Shown one piece after another: positions 11,431 to 24,900 of a stretch of 64,000 bases of DNA. A model generated the notes under the pieces. It was given only the letters and a program-made list of their open reading frames with translations, ran no database searches and had not been told where the DNA came from. Source of the stretch: Patagioenas fasciata (lineage: Eukaryota; Chordata; Aves; Columbiformes; Columbidae); assembly GCF_037038585.1 (NCBI RefSeq), contig NC_092522.1, positions 47,715,661 to 47,779,660 of the forward strand, in the 5' to 3' direction. Within the stretch, counting starts at the first letter, position 1; each line of letters opens with the position of its first letter. The translations under genes were made by a program, and so were the position numbers.

Positions 11431-14400
11431 ACATCACACCCTGTGCAAAGTGCCAGGCCCTTCTGCCTTTCACTGGTTCACTGGATGTCCATCTTTTCCC
11501 TTTTCAGCTTGGAGAATGTATATTAAAAAAAAAAAAAATCACAACACATCAATAGATCCAGATTTATGTCAAACTGAAGATGATATCCTGGCATTTTATG
11601 ACTTCAGGGAAACTGCATGCAATTTTTACTGGATTTGTTTTTCTATATCAGTGGAAGAGATGCTTATGAAAGATTTTCCATGTATTATTATACAAAGCAA
11701 CTTGTTTACTGGAGTTTGTTATTAAAAATCTTCATTAGACATTTAACTGCTAATTTTGACTTCTGAAAACCACAAGTGGTCTGCAGCTTTTGAACCTCGG
11801 GCTACTTTCTCACTTGAGGCACTTGAAAACTTGTTTATGTGATATATATAATGAAGCTTGCATTAGAAACTGCAATCCCAGAAGATCTTCCTTTCAAGAG
11901 CTAATGGGATTTATAAATCCTATTTTCACATGCCACTTTTATACACTAGGTACACATGAGCACAGTTTCTGGCTATTTATTTTCAGCTTTTTACATCAGA
12001 TGTATGTTTTCATCTCGATTTTTTCCCCCAATAGGAGAACTTCTCCATACTTATTAAGTAGATGTACCTCATCCATGAGTATAAAGTAAGGCAGAAAACA
12101 AGTAGAGATAATATATGACTTCTACTAGTCTCCATAAAAATCTAGTGCCTTATGGTACTTCCATATTCCACAGACTTTGATCCATGGTCTTCTGGAAAAA
12201 GAAAATGAAGGTGTCTGCTCAGCTTGCCTGTAAGCTACAGGTAGTGTGGGAGGGGGAGATTGTGTGTGTGCCAGAAAGCCTCAACCTGAAAAGAGTTCCT
12301 TAGCTGCAACGAAACGATGGAAATATGTGGTAGCAGGTCAAACTGAATGCAAAATCCTGTTAGAACTGAAAAGGAACACTGAAATACATGACCCGAGCAG
12401 CAGAAGGAGAGAGGGCCTGTGATGGTGAAACCAGGATGTTGCTGGTCTGGGGATGATCTTCTGGTGATTTTTAGGGCAACCAGTGAGCAGCCAGCCATCA
12501 TTTTGACAAAAATCATCCTTCTGTAGGTTGAACTAAGAGGATCATACTTGACTGTTGAAGAGCAACAGGATAAGAGCATCTGAAAACTTCAACTTATCAA
12601 TTACTTGAAGAGAAAAACACATGTCTATAAGAAAATGTGTACAGTGCTTGGGCTAAGTGAAGGTGGACACACATCTCCCCTCCAAAGTGATGAGGACAGC
12701 CTAACTATTTTTTCATAAATAAGTAAAGACATCTGCCTGGGAAGCAAGTTATGGCATGATGTATGCTCAACTGAGAGAAGTCAAGGTGTGAAGGCACTGG
12801 TCCCAGGCTAGCACTGAGGACCTGCTGGAGAACCAAAGCGTTCAGGTCAGATTCAGAAACAAACCTCAACTCACTGCATGTGTCATCTTTTGAGGACAAG
12901 GGCAGGACAAGTGGTCAGGTGAGACATGGATGATATCTGGTAACACTGGTGCAGTGGAAAGCTGGAAGAAGATGTCAGAATGGTGACACCACTCTCCCTC
13001 AAGAATGTGGTCCTGCCCGATTAATGTGCTTCTTTGCTCCTATTGCAAAGACGGAAAAAGAAGTCTCTATATCCAGGAAAGAGGCACTTGTACTCACTTT
13101 TGGGGTCAGGTGGGCTAATACTGTGGGAATAGAGGCTGCAACTGCTATTTGATATCTCCCATATCCCTCCCAATGTTCAAAGAAGTTCCAGGATAACTTA
13201 ATCTACGAATCTTGGTCAAATTAAGTGGCTAGTTTTGAACACATTTTTAAAAATAAATGGGATTAAGAATATGATTTTGTTTCAGAAATGGTTACTTTTT
13301 AAAAGCACATTTTTAAAAAGCCCCTTCAATTACTTCTAAAAGATCGAATTTATGACTGTCCTAATATGTGCTAACTTGATAAAGAAATGGGTGATTAAGA
13401 GCTCCCCCTCACAACAGGATTACTTTTCACATCAAAGTCTTGTCAAGAACCCACAAACCTGAACTTTTCCTTTCAGATTCAGGTACATTATTTTTTTTTT
13501 CCCGTTCAGTCATCAAACCAGGAGGAAGAACCCAAACCCTTTATTGATTCCACCCAGATGGTAGGCAGCAGCTGATGACCCAGTGTATGAGAGACTCTGC
13601 CTTCTGTGATGCTGTCTGTACAGAGGTGAGTCATGAACAGACAAACCAGACCGAGATGCAACTCTTCCTTGCCTCTTCCCATGCCCCTTCTGTTGATCAA
13701 GTCCTGTCACTTGAATCATATGCTTTCCCACACTGAAAGCAGTTTCCAAAATGCTGCTTAGCTGTTGCTTCAGCTGTATCACTTTTATTTACAGCCTTTC
13801 TTTTAACCAGTTGCCAGTGCAGACACTATTTGGTCCTGCAGTCCTAGGGGGAGTGCCATCAGTTTAACATGTGCCATGTTAGCCATTTACCTTAGAAGAG
13901 AATTTCTACTGAACACGCCTGTGACAAACCTCTTTTCTCCTTCCCTTTTCTTGGATTATGAGTATAATAAAACACACCCTATGACGTTAATCGTCTCGTA
14001 ATATTGGTTCAACTATTTGGATGCTAGGAGACACCACAACTGAGGTCATTTGTTCAAACAATGTACTGGATTAAATGTATAGGATTCTTTTTGCTTTTTA
14101 TCTTGCTTTTTGTTTTGTTTTTCTCTGCAGGACCCATTTGTACACTGAATGAAGTCGGAGCTTGCTTAATGGAGCTTTTCAGTGTTTTATATCACCTTTG
14201 TCGTCTTGTCTAACCACACAGTATTTCTGTTCTTCCATGACAAAAGAATTGTCCCTTCTCTTGCACTTTTCTGCACACTCACACTATAATGTCTGAATAA
14301 GTAATAAATAGGTGCACATTTACTGTCATAGCAATCTGGTGTTGGGGGACACTTTACACATGGAAGATCAAAAGAAATGGAAATGTCAGACCACCCGTTC

Positions 14401-17400
14401 ATTGCATGGTCAGCTTCAGAAAGGTAGGATTTATCCTTTTAGAGCACTTCTACTACACAAACTTGTAATATGTGACAATTAGGTAGTTCTGTGACAATAG
14501 ATATGCTGGAGACATGGTGACGCTTGAACTAATTCAGATATTCTAGGCAAACTAGTAGTTTTGGGAGAGCCACAAAGGATTGCACTATTTGCATTATGGA
14601 AGTCAGCACCATCCCTCTCACAGCCCAGTTCCACCTCATCCAGGTGTGACCTCTAGCTTTGAAGCTACTTAGAAATGATGTGTTTGAGTGTTCAAGTGCT
14701 TTTGTAAGCCTTACATCAGAAAATAGGCGGTATAAATTAAAGGATTTGTCTGCACAGCAAAATGAGGTTTGTTGGCTTTTGCACAAACAAGCTAGTACAG
14801 CTAATGACATTGGCTTTGCAATATGTCACCCAGGGAAGGACCCAGGTGACCATGGATGCTCACTAGCTATGGCTCATGCACGCAGACAAAGCTTTATATT
14901 TATGGTTCTGTTTATGGCTTGCAGGAGTAAATACATCGTATCTACTAAGAGGTTATGCATGGTAATTCTAAAATGACGCCACTCTTTGACAGTTCCTAAG
15001 AGCTGCCACGGTCTCAAAGCAGTGATTCAGGTGGGAGCTTGGTGCCTGGAGGCAGCTGCTTGCCTGATGTCAGTGTTTCATTGCCAGAGAGGTCGCTCTC
15101 TGCAGCTTAGAACATGGGTTTTGCAAGATTCCCCCCTCAGAACTGCATCCTTTCACTAAGAAAAGCAACAGGATTTATGCACTTTTCTTCCAGAAGCTGT
15201 CACTGGCAACAGTAAATTGTAGAGGATAAAAGTCTTTTTGTCCATGTCTGTTACAAAAGGTCACATCAGTGTCCCCTCTCTACGTGTCTTATTTCTTCTT
15301 TGTGGTCCCTTTTGGCACTGTCCCAATCTCTAGTCTTTCCTCCCTTGATGTCCCATCCTTCTCCTCTCCTGTTTCCTTCAGCCAGATGCTCAGCATTTGA
15401 AGGCTCCTGCTCTACTGGGTGCTCCCACAGGATCTCACTCTGGCTCTGCCAACACTTTGTGCAACATTTGTGCCCAAACACATTAGAAAGTAAATCAAGA
15501 TTTCAAGTTGCTACAGACCTGGGCAGAAAGTCCAGAGAGAGTGGTTTCTCTCTTACTGTCTCCAAGATCAAAAATCAAACCAATTGATTCTGCTGCGAAC
15601 AGTGCCCAAGAGCCCCGGCAATCTCTCTGATAAGGCAAGGTACATTTAGTCCCACAGCAAACACAGGGCACAGAGACCAAATGAGGCCACACAGGGCACA
15701 AAAAGAAATTAGCCCAGCTGCTGAGGTGATGAAAGCTTACAGTTAATAGTGCCTGAAAAGGTCTTACTTCTTCCAATGAACACCAGATATTGATAGCGAA
15801 GTCGTATCTGGGTTTGAAGGAAAGTGTTTTTTAGCCAAAAGAATTACGAATGTGTGAAATCTTGAAGCAGGGTGAACTGTTCATGCCAGCTGAACAGCTT
15901 GGGAGGTACTGGTCTTATACACAGGAAATTCAGAAGATTCAGAATTTCTTTGCCTTTTTTTCCTTTCACTCAGCCTGCGTCTTTTGGTAGAACAAAGAAT
16001 GGAAATCACCATTTTTGAAAGCAACAAACCTGAATACAGCCGTAGAGACTTTATACTCTGTAGTCTTTAGAAGGAAGTATTGGCTGTTAAGGTCTGTGTA
16101 CAGATTGCCAGCCGTAAGGCTGAACTAATAGGAAAACAATGTGGAAAAGAGCCAAACACTGCAGAGGCTAGAAGGAGGAAAGCAGCTGGCCAGCCACACT
16201 TGGGACTGCCCTAATCAAACAGGACTTGGAAAAAAAAAAAAAACAAACAGGCATTTCAGAGAGTGAAATAGGGGCATTGGGAACTCCCTTCAGGTGAAAC
16301 CTTAAGAGACAGGGAGGTGCTGGTTCATTGGCTGTCACTGAGGACAAATCAGCGAAGCTGGGGCCCATGAAGAAAGATTAAATAGAGGCAAGTCAATTAT
16401 TTGGAAAGGAAAAGATGTGAAAAGGGATTGCTAGGTAAAACAACTCGTGTGATTGGGACTTTGTGGGTTACCTGTCAAACATCCATGCAGCTGATCAACA
16501 CAGCCTGGAGCAGGACAATAAACCTGTTTTTGTAACCATACTGCGTGCATCTGGATTGCTTCCCTTGTCAGAGGGGCCCAGAGTGTGACCTTGAATGCTA
16601 AGCTGGAGGGAGTTGGAGGATGGTCTGAATACCACTTTAACATCAGTGGTCCTAAGCAATCTTCCAAACATATACTCAACTTTATTTTGTTTATTTTCAT
16701 TTTAATAAAGACTTAGTACAAGAAAAAGGGTTTAGAAGTAGTTCATGTTATTGCAGACCATTGGTCTAAGCCTGTTTACACTCTTCTGCCACAGTGTCCT
16801 TTGTAGCAGCCCTGTGCTGATCACAGCCACAAGGGCAACGTCTGTGCTCCAGGAACACCTCAGTGTTCTGGCCGTATCCTGTCCCATTTGTTTTCCCTCA
16901 TTAATATACTGTTCAGGAAAGGTTGAGGGACTTGCCTAAAATGTGCACTTTCTAGAATTGTTTCCTTCAGTAAAACAGTACACAGGAGCTTGTGTCTGTG
17001 CCCTTGTCCTTTATCTGCATTCACGTGCTCCCCTCCACATTATTCCCTATCAAATATTTTCCCTGATTAGCAGGCCAGAAATGAAACTTCAGCAATACAG
17101 AGAACTCTTGGGGGTGCAGGCAATGATCAGACTCTACTTGAGCCAGTGGATCACTCTGTTGATTCACCCATGAAGAATGTTTCAGGAAAAAAAAAAAACA
17201 ACTATTTGATGGGGGGCAGAGGTGGTGGGGAAAAAGGCATTTGTATTGGACAGCCAGCTAAGGACAAATTCAGAAGTTAAAACTCTGGCAGGCTGCAGCC
17301 ACCCAGTGTGATCCTTTCCCAGCCCAGGCACTCGAAGGTTGGTTTTACAAATCAAACACACAAAAGCTGCAATTCTGCACATCTTGGGAAATTCCCTCAC

Positions 17401-20400
17401 TGAAGTTTAGTGCAACAGTAAAAAAAAGAAAATAAGCCACTCACTTCTCTGCCAGGTGTGCTTGGTCTGAAGTGCCACCCAGGGCATCCTGGTCTTGTGG
17501 GCAGAGGGCAGCCTCGCTCACATCATGGCTTCCTTCAAGCCACAGCTGCCATCACCTGAGGTTGTATGAGATGTAGGCGGGACATGATCCCCTGAAGGAA
17601 AATATACCAAAGAGAAGGGCTACAGGGAGGTGGAAGCCTGGAATTGCAATTACAGGTCCCCAAACCCTACTTCCCTACAGGCCACCTCCAAAAAGGCTCA
17701 TATCCCTATTCCAAGTGGACTTTTCCATTACACACTGTGTTGGGCTCCCAGGAGCAGCACCAGAGCCTGGGCTTGGCACTGTCCCTTGAGAGGACATCCT
17801 TAGCCAGGATGATGTAACAGACCAAGCACCTTAGGCCAAGAGATATACACTTTATCAAGGAAACAAGAGAAGGGTCCTGTCACAGCACCTGCTTATCTGG
17901 TGTGCTCAGGTCCTGTGCCCCCTCTGTAGCTACAGCTCCTGCCTGGCTGTGGGGTCCAGCAAAGCCTCAGCACATGTCCACACATTCTACAAGCCGCTGC
18001 ATGGGTGAGGTTTTCCTACCAGCTCAGACTCAACCTGGCAGGGGTGTCTGCTCTTTTGTACACTCCTATGCCTCATCCCTAGATGATGACCTTCTCCTCC
18101 CAGGCTCTACACATGTACAATCATTTCTCGTGTCCTACTTTTGCAGGTTAGCATCAAGCAGGAAATGCATTTGCTATGTGAGATGTCAGTTGACCTAAAT
18201 TGAGCTAAGCACTGGCCTCACAAGGACATCAAATGGAGATCATATAATTACAAGTGCAGTTTAGGATACCAACATTTACCTCCACCTCCCCACAGGCTTG
18301 AGGGCATGTCGCCATACAAAAATCTCTTCCAAATAAGCATTGTAGGGTTATATCAGACTTCCAGTCTCTGACAGCCAGCATTTTACTAAAGGTTGCTTCA
18401 TTTTTTGGAACTTCATTAGCATTTGTCCCAACCTCTGACACTCTGCAGCAGTCAGCTTTTCAGCACTCGCTTGGCATCACAATGGGGTGATTCTTTTCCC
18501 TGAGAACTGTCCCAAGCAGCTGGGTTTCTAGAGGTGCCAGGGACTCACCACAAAGACACTTGTCAATGGGTTTTAAAGCAGCCATTCACTCAGTGAACCA
18601 AGCAGGGAGAGAGGAAACAAGAGTCCAGTGGTCACCAGAAGAGGATGGTGCATCAGGAGATGGTCAGAGGAGAGGGAGGACAAGGCTGAAGGAAAGACTG
18701 GGAGAAGAAAGGAGTGGGCAATCAAGTGAAAAGGAGGACTTATGACAGTGATAGGGGTGTCAGCTGGGATTTTATGAAGCATATGAAAGAGAGACATGCT
18801 TTTCAGGCATTTTGAGTCTTTTCCACTGCTGTGCGATAAGGGCAGTGCAGCTGCAAGAAGGCATATGGCTCAGATAAGAGAAGGCTAATAAACATACGGA
18901 TGAGGTTTAAACCCAGCTAGATCAAAGGAATATATTTGGCAATTCTCATAACAAGGATTTTATCCTTGCCTTGCTATGTCCTCTCAGATACGAAACTCCT
19001 CCTTTAGTCCCAAGGCAGTTCAGCCTTTTTCTCTAGGTCTCCAAACAGCGTTGTGAGAATCTAAAAAGAAAACTGATCTCCTGGCTTACATTTGCTCCAG
19101 CACTACCCTCTGTTTTCTCTCTAGTCTCAGCTTCTCACTCTCAAGCATCACCCTCAGTCCTTTACAGCTGCACCCACCACAATCAGCGGTTATATTCCCC
19201 CATCAGATCCTGCACCCCAAGATCAAGCCAGGATGCTCCACAGGTCTGTCCCTGGGCTGTGGAAAAGGTACCAAAGAGCAGGAGATACATGTTTGGGTCT
19301 TACCTTTCTCTGGGAGCGAGGCCAGAGCTGTTGAACATACATGGATGCACTGACCTACATAGGCTGCCTGCAAGGCTGCTAACACCTCCTGCACCCGCCA
19401 GCACTGATAAAAGCCACCATCACTCTCTGCTGCAAGTCCTCACTCCATAGCTAAAGCTGCCAGGACTTGTTTTAGCGGGTTTTTCCTGTGCACATTGCTT
19501 AGACTTCTGTAATGCTTCTTTTTAGCTAGCGTGATCCTCCACAGAGGAGCAGCTCTTGCCCTCCAAACCACAGACCTTTCCCCACCTGGCCAATGATTGC
19601 CATCACCTGCCCCAGCTGCCTGGCCTTGGTTCAAGCTGCCTGATCCCCAGAGGACACATTTTTTTTCTTTAAGGAACTCAGCAGATCAGTCTGTGCCTGT
19701 TCACTCACATTTAATCCAGTAAAGTTAGCAAACATGTTCAGCTAAAAGAAAATGACAATATCTTAAAGATAGCAATGAGTGTGATTTGGGGGCAGGATTT
19801 AGTCCACTGAGGAATAACAACTCCCCCTTTAAAGTCATATCTACTTTATCTGTTGAAAAAAATACAGCTATGTTTACTCTCTATTGATATTTGCCCAACA
19901 GATAATATTGTCTAGTTTTGAAAACATATCAGACCACACAAAAGAGCTGCCAGATTCTTACTAAGCTGATGATTCCTTTTGTACCATCTTTTTCCTTATC
20001 TGGGGATCCAGGCTGTCGTCTTTAATTATTTTAAAATGAACTGCCACATCTTATCTCTTTTAGAATATTTTATTCTCTCTTCACTCTTGTATCTTTTCTT
20101 TATCCACAACAACAAAAGGAAAGAACTGTCATTGTTCTTTATTATTATTATTATTATTATTAGTGGTTTAGCTCATTGCTTCTTAAATTGGGGAAAGTTA
20201 AAAAAAAATATATATATATTCAGCTTTCCTATTCTGGTTCTCTGGTGTAAGCATCCTTTCCAACTGCCCAGCGCTTTCCAGGAGACTTTTCTTGTATGCT
20301 GGGTGATGAAATGCCACGTCCTCCATTTTGCCTGGAATGTATCAGCTACATGATGTTGGAGAAGAAGGACTCCTAGAGACTAGAATAGGTGATACATGAA

Positions 20401-20844
20401 CCAACCTGCTCTGTCTGCATTACTCTGCTTCTCTTACTGCATTATCCACAGATCTAACCACAGGTCTGACCACTGTGCCCCTCCCTGCCAGCCTAACCAC
20501 TATAGTTCTTCCTACCCTACCTGATATAGTTGTTGTTAATAACTGCTATCTAGACACAATGCATTTGTGTATGGAGTTTGAAGTCTCCGGGCTATACTTC
20601 ATACCAAAGAAATACAGTATTTCATATCTGCACCCCGCTCTGCAAGAAGGAGTGAGTATGCCTATTAGCATACATGAGTATATCCATCAATGTACATCAC
20701 TGTCACAGGGCTTGGATATGGTCTGGGGAGTCAGGACAAACACCACAGCGGGTGCCATTTAGGATAAAATTTTAAGAACTCTTGCTGTGAGTGGCATGAA
20801 GGGACTGGGGATCTCTTTTAGATGTTTAAAGTGTTTACAAGATG
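11431..20844. other. Intergenic, no recognised gene
   Basis: No conserved peptide, splice-consistent exon or mobile element was recognised. A-runs occur at about 11525-11538, 16229-16242 and 17190-17200, a purine-rich stretch lies at about 18600-18740, and the (ATT)n run is at 20138-20162. Frames of up to about 124 codons are present but carry no recognisable motif. Confidence 0.6.
20138..20162. repeat. (ATT)n microsatellite
   Basis: Eight or so tandem ATT units. An A-run followed by (TA)n lies shortly after, at 20200-20219. Confidence 0.9.
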
Positions 20845-20930
20845 TCATAGAATCATAGAATAGTTTAGGTTGGAAGGGGTCTTCAAGAGTCATCTAGTCC
20901 AACCCCCCTGCAATAAGCATGGTCATATAA
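20845..20930 (-). mobile_element. CR1 LINE 3'-end fragment
   Basis: The plus strand starts TCATAGAATCATAGAATAG and continues GTTGGAAGGGGTCTTCAAG, then CATCTAGTCCAACCCCCCTG. This is the reverse complement of the classic avian CR1 terminus, including two octamer-type terminal units. The body is truncated within about 90 nt of the 3' end; weaker similarity may reach about 20975. It is well preserved, so it is younger than the piece at 1448. Confidence 0.92.
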
Positions 20931-21944
20931 GCCTTCCTAGCCCCTTGGCATCTGAATATTAGCTCTCCAGGGCTTTCACCTGCTGCACCCGCCTGTGACA
21001 GTGGGCCCCATGCGGCCGCTGCTGCACCTTGTAGAGCTGTTTGTGGGGGCTGAGGGGCCATTTTCAAAGGTGATTTTCACATGTAGGCACTTCTTTAGAA
21101 AATAGGGAAGTGGTCTAAAAAGGTGACTAACAGAGCTCTGAGTGGAAGAAGGGGAATTGTGATGCTTAGAAACCAGCTTTTCTTTAAGATTATTTTAATT
21201 GTGGTCCCCTATTCACAAAAATCAAAGCCTGATCTGCACAATCTAGTCACACCATAGCATGGACAACCTGGAGGTAAATGCCTAGGTAGATACATTTCTA
21301 TTTGTTCAGCATAACACATGCTTCTAGTGATCAATAAAATACGAATTCAGAAAAGCAGGGATTGAGTGACATAGGTTCTTAGCATCTTGATTATCACAGG
21401 TAGAATGTAATGAAGTAGATTTATGCCAAAACACTCAAACTGGCATCTTATAATGCATGAGTATCCTTATCAGGAACTATTCATTTAATATTTTATCATC
21501 TTAGGCTTAAAATTAAGAAATAGTCTGTACGGAATTACAGTTACATGAACCTGAGAATAAAAGAGGGTAGGTAAAAGCTGAGACACACAGATACAGAGTA
21601 TAAGTGGACCAAGCATACAGATTAGTAAGAAGTGAGGATGCAACACTGGGCAAAAAGCTGCACTGATATGGACATGGCAATAATTAGAAGTGTCCCAGAG
21701 ACTGGTGTACAGCACCCAGCACAGCAGTCAGAGCTCCGCACCGGAGAGCAGAACAGTAACTGGCTTCGGAGCAGAAGCTGAAATGAAAGCTGACAGTGGA
21801 ACAAATGTTGGTCGGTAAAACACAGGCTGATTATACACCAGTTAGCATTGATTCGGGTGCCAAGAATTACAGCAGGCACTGGAACAGAGTGGGGGAGTGT
21901 GAAGCTCTGAGAAAGAGCTCAGCACAACAGAGCAGAAGATGATT

Positions 21945-21961
21945 AAACAAACAAACAAACA
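21945..21961. repeat. (AAAC)n microsatellite
   Basis: Four tandem AAAC units. This is simple sequence only. Confidence 0.85.
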
Positions 21962-24900
21962 GGTCCCCACCCCAAGGAGGAAATGATTAAAGCAGCATGA
22001 ACAGGGAGCTGCAGCCTCCTTCTGTGGGAAGCCAGTTCTGCAGAGAGCTGGAGAGCCAGCAAAAGGCAAATATAAATTAATGGGGGGAAAATGAATCGGT
22101 GTTAGCCGTTAGCCAGCATATGTTAGACCTTTCTGAGAAAACTGGCACAAGTGCTTTTATTAACGACTATGGCAGGGAGATAGGATGGCCTGGGAGGAGG
22201 TTTGATTTCTGGACCATCTGTGGTCCTGCCTGCCAAACCATGGTATGGCAGGTGGCCACAGGCCAGCCCTGGCCCAGGACAATGTCCCTTCTCACAGGCA
22301 AGGGAAGGTGAGACCTGCTCATCCACACTTCCCTTACGCAGGGGGGCTCATTTAACTCTTAAGCACTGGCATTTGGATTTGGGGACCTGTTGGTAGTTGT
22401 CACGCAAACAGAAGGCACTGTTTGCCTGGGGAGCAGCACATCCAGGATCTGCGTGGCCACCTCTTACCAGGACAAAGTAGCAGATAACAGGAAGCAGCAG
22501 CCAATAGCTTAAGCCATGTCAGATCTTGCATTTCATTATACATAAAGACTATGTTTCTGTACCCATCAAGCCATTTGCTGCCTCTTTCAAGCACATATGG
22601 CAAGTATTTTTCATCTCTTTTGCTACATTTTATCAATGAGCAGAGGTAAAGTTACGCAGATAACAAAAGCCATCATGTTCACTGAAAAGAATTAGAAAAT
22701 GTCATCACAGAAATAGTTGGTTGTTATGTAAAAATGTACACAGATGTAGAGTGCTGTGTAAAAGGTTATTCCTGTCAGTAACATAGATTAGTTGGCCTCA
22801 TCTCTAAAGCATAATATAGTACAGTGACTCACAAGGATTTGTTTGTAAAGCTTGGATTTGCTGCAGGAATTATAAACAATGTAAGGTCTTGGGTGAAGAG
22901 GACAGTATAACAAGATTAATTGATAGGGGTGTTACCAGCACATAAAGGTATCTCAAATTGAAAATTAGCCAATTTCTCTTCATGCCTACAGTGCAAGACA
23001 AGGCCTATGTTGTAAATGGATGACTGGATTCTTTCATAGGAAAAATTAGGTAGCCCTGGGGCTAGTAAAACTATGACATGTGATGGAAAAACAGTATGGG
23101 TAATTCACCTGTGGTCAAAGGTGGCAATCTGTTGCTGTGTGCTGAGATGTTGTCAAGGGGTGCTGGAGAGGAGAGTGACCTGGGTGCACTGCAAAATGAC
23201 ACACTGCTGCTCAGCCTGCTCCCTTTGACAGCTGGGAAGATGTGACAGCAGATCCGGGGGGTTCAGGTCAGCTATTACCCAGGATGGCAGGGAAGGTCCT
23301 GGAATGGGCCAAGGCACCACCACAGCCTCACTGAGCTGTCAGTGTCTACTTCTCATCACTGGCCTTTCAGAAAGATTATTTTAAACAGGCAAATGGCCAC
23401 TCAGAAGCAAGAGATGATTCTCACTGGTTTTTAAGGGTAGATTAAATAGCCTGTCTGGCATCACTGTGTTAACAGAAGACAGAGAGGGTTGGATTACAAT
23501 GGAGCAATAAGTACAGCAATTCTTTCCATTCAGATAAAAGCTGCTGCAAGATCAACCAGGTGTACACTGACCCTGAAAGAATTTAGGTTGAAAAGAAGAA
23601 GAAGATATTTAACTTAAAGAAATAAAGTGCTAGAGCAGCCTTTGAACAGGGATGTTGGGTGGAGGTAATATGACTGTTACAAGATAATACCGGATTAGGT
23701 TACAGAAGAGACTCTAAACGCAAGGATGGTTCTGTTTTGGAAATGATCGTGTAAGATACAAGGTTTCAATTCCTTCAGTATTATTCAGAGTTCCAGTTGA
23801 AAGTGGACTTACTCATGTGTGTTTGTGACACTAGCTTTTGCCACTCAATCCCATGCCACCTGGTTTCCTGGTTATCCCCAGGCTCCAGGACAGATTTTCT
23901 CTTTCTTGCCTGATGCTGTTCATTTGGGTTTGGTTTTTACTCTTCTTCAGGGCATTATAGCTGCTGAAAGCAGCAACAGGGTGTTGGTCCAGGTGTGTGG
24001 ATGCCTCAGTGGCACAGAGACCACGTTTAGGCACCTACCAGTTTGTGTGCCCCCTGACCCCAGAGTGGTCCAGGTCAGCAGAAACAATTTTTCTTGCTCT
24101 TTTCCATAAAATTTGAAGTTGCATTAGATCCGATGGGGGAAGACTCTCATGTTTGGCAGCTGACAGAGCATGAAACTGAAGGAAAGAATATGATGAAGAG
24201 AGGCATTGCCATCTGCAGTTGAGAAGTCCTTGCAACTGATGGACTTTGACTTGGACTGAATACAGTCCTGCAAACATGTTCATGTGTCAGTACATCTGGC
24301 TTGGGAGAGATCCTCTGATTTTAGGGGAAATAGACCTACAGAAACCATGGGTATATTTAAAGTAGGGCTTTCAGCCTGTACCCTTCCTAAGCTGAATGCT
24401 TGCCCAAGCTTTCTTGTTTTATTAGAACAAAAGAACCAAATCCTATTAAGTGACAACAAATAGAAAACATCATGTATAAATACCCCAAGAGATAACAACG
24501 CATTTCAACATAACAAAGGAACTGGTATTTAAAATGTATATTTTTTACACAGGAATATTTCACAGCTACTAATCTGCAGCGTAAATAGGCATGAAGTCTT
24601 TTTTTCCTCAGCAAACATGCTGTTTACCCAAAAGCTCCTTCAAAACCAGTCTTGCCCAACCATTAAACACACTGGATGTATTTAGATTCAACCATTTGAC
24701 AGCAGCATTTCTCAGAGGACCGATAATGAGTAAGACTTAAGCCTGTTAAAAACACATAGAGTTCTGTCACGGCTTTAATACATAACTACAGCCAATTTGA
24801 AGCCTAAGTCTCTACTTGTTTTGAGTTTGTCCCTCTGGATGATAAATACTTATCCAGCACCTCCCAGTCTGTCACAAATATTTTCCTATAATCCATTCAG

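Noticed and set aside
12235-12579. Open frame of 114 codons on the minus strand
   Set aside because: No recognisable motif or splice context; length is within what AT-rich vertebrate intergenic DNA gives by chance.
19979-20353. Open frame of 124 codons with a hydrophobic stretch
   Set aside because: The Ile-run comes from the (ATT)n microsatellite and Lys-run from poly(A); no homology recognised.
21012-21019. NotI word in a small GC-rich patch as a possible CpG island
   Set aside because: The patch is under about 100 nt and has few CpGs, so it does not qualify as a promoter island.
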